DNA from: CAZXNF01 sp050741255
GTDB lineage: Bacteria; Pseudomonadota; Gammaproteobacteria; Burkholderiales; SG8-41
Direction: 5' to 3'
Assembly: GCA_050741255.1 (NCBI GenBank)
Contig: JBOIEQ010000114.1
Coordinates: 1-13,875 of the forward strand
DNA: 13,875 nt
This document shows, piece after piece, positions 13,845 through 13,875 of the stretch. The translations under genes were made by a program, and so were the position numbers. Below the pieces are notes generated by a model. The model had not been told where the DNA came from, ran no database searches, and was given only the letters and a program-made list of their open reading frames with translations. The first letter of the stretch is position 1. Each line of letters opens with the position of its first letter.

Positions 13845-13875
13845 AGGGCAGTGCCACAGAGTGTCAGAGTGTGTA

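Overview
The window looks like chromosomal DNA from a GC-rich betaproteobacterium, most likely a Burkholderiales-type environmental heterotroph. The basis is dense high-GC coding sequence, two orphan Bug/TctC-type periplasmic solute receptors (a family hugely expanded in that group), an NDP-forming acyl-CoA synthetase beside an enoyl-CoA hydratase-like gene, and a closing tRNA-Tyr(GTA), tRNA-Gly(TCC), tRNA-Thr(GGT) cluster, which in many betaproteobacteria leads into the tuf/secE/nusG/ribosomal-protein region (that part lies beyond the window).

Layout. Positions 1-2889 (+) form a catabolic cluster: the 3' part of an HpcH/HpaI aldolase, a divergent SLC13/DASS-type permease and a Gfo/Idh/MocA NAD(P)-dependent dehydrogenase, consistent with uptake and breakdown of a hydroxylated carboxylate or sugar acid. 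A convergent outer-membrane beta-barrel gene (2893-3645, -) and a small DUF3467-like gene (3774-4145, +) follow, read divergently from a short shared region. An AT-richer hypothetical gene (4414-5055, +) is enclosed by a near-perfect 24-bp inverted repeat (4322-4345 / 5096-5119) and looks like acquired cargo. From 13149 back to 5225 a long minus-strand array runs: fused acyl-CoA synthetase, enoyl-CoA hydratase-like protein, Bug receptor 1, DAO-family FAD oxidoreductase, Bug receptor 2, a multi-pass membrane protein and a ChaC-like gamma-glutamylcyclotransferase. Gaps are 13 to 114 bp, so much of it may be co-transcribed. The last 400 bp carry a good sigma-70 promoter and the three tRNA genes.

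The main non-genic signal is a family of three intergenic inverted repeats (1808-1879, 7667-7766, 9144-9241). Their arms are degenerate GGGATTN/GGGAATC units separated by 26-35 nt loops, and each sits at the 5' end of a gene. In the second one the loop contains the ribosome binding site and start codon of Bug receptor 2, and one arm encodes the start of its signal peptide. That arm on the + strand is also a canonical telomere-like G-quadruplex motif. I did not find a CRISPR array, a transposase, a toxin-antitoxin pair or a recognised defence system. The strongest candidates for something undescribed are the 24-bp-flanked cargo cassette and the start-codon-enclosing repeat.
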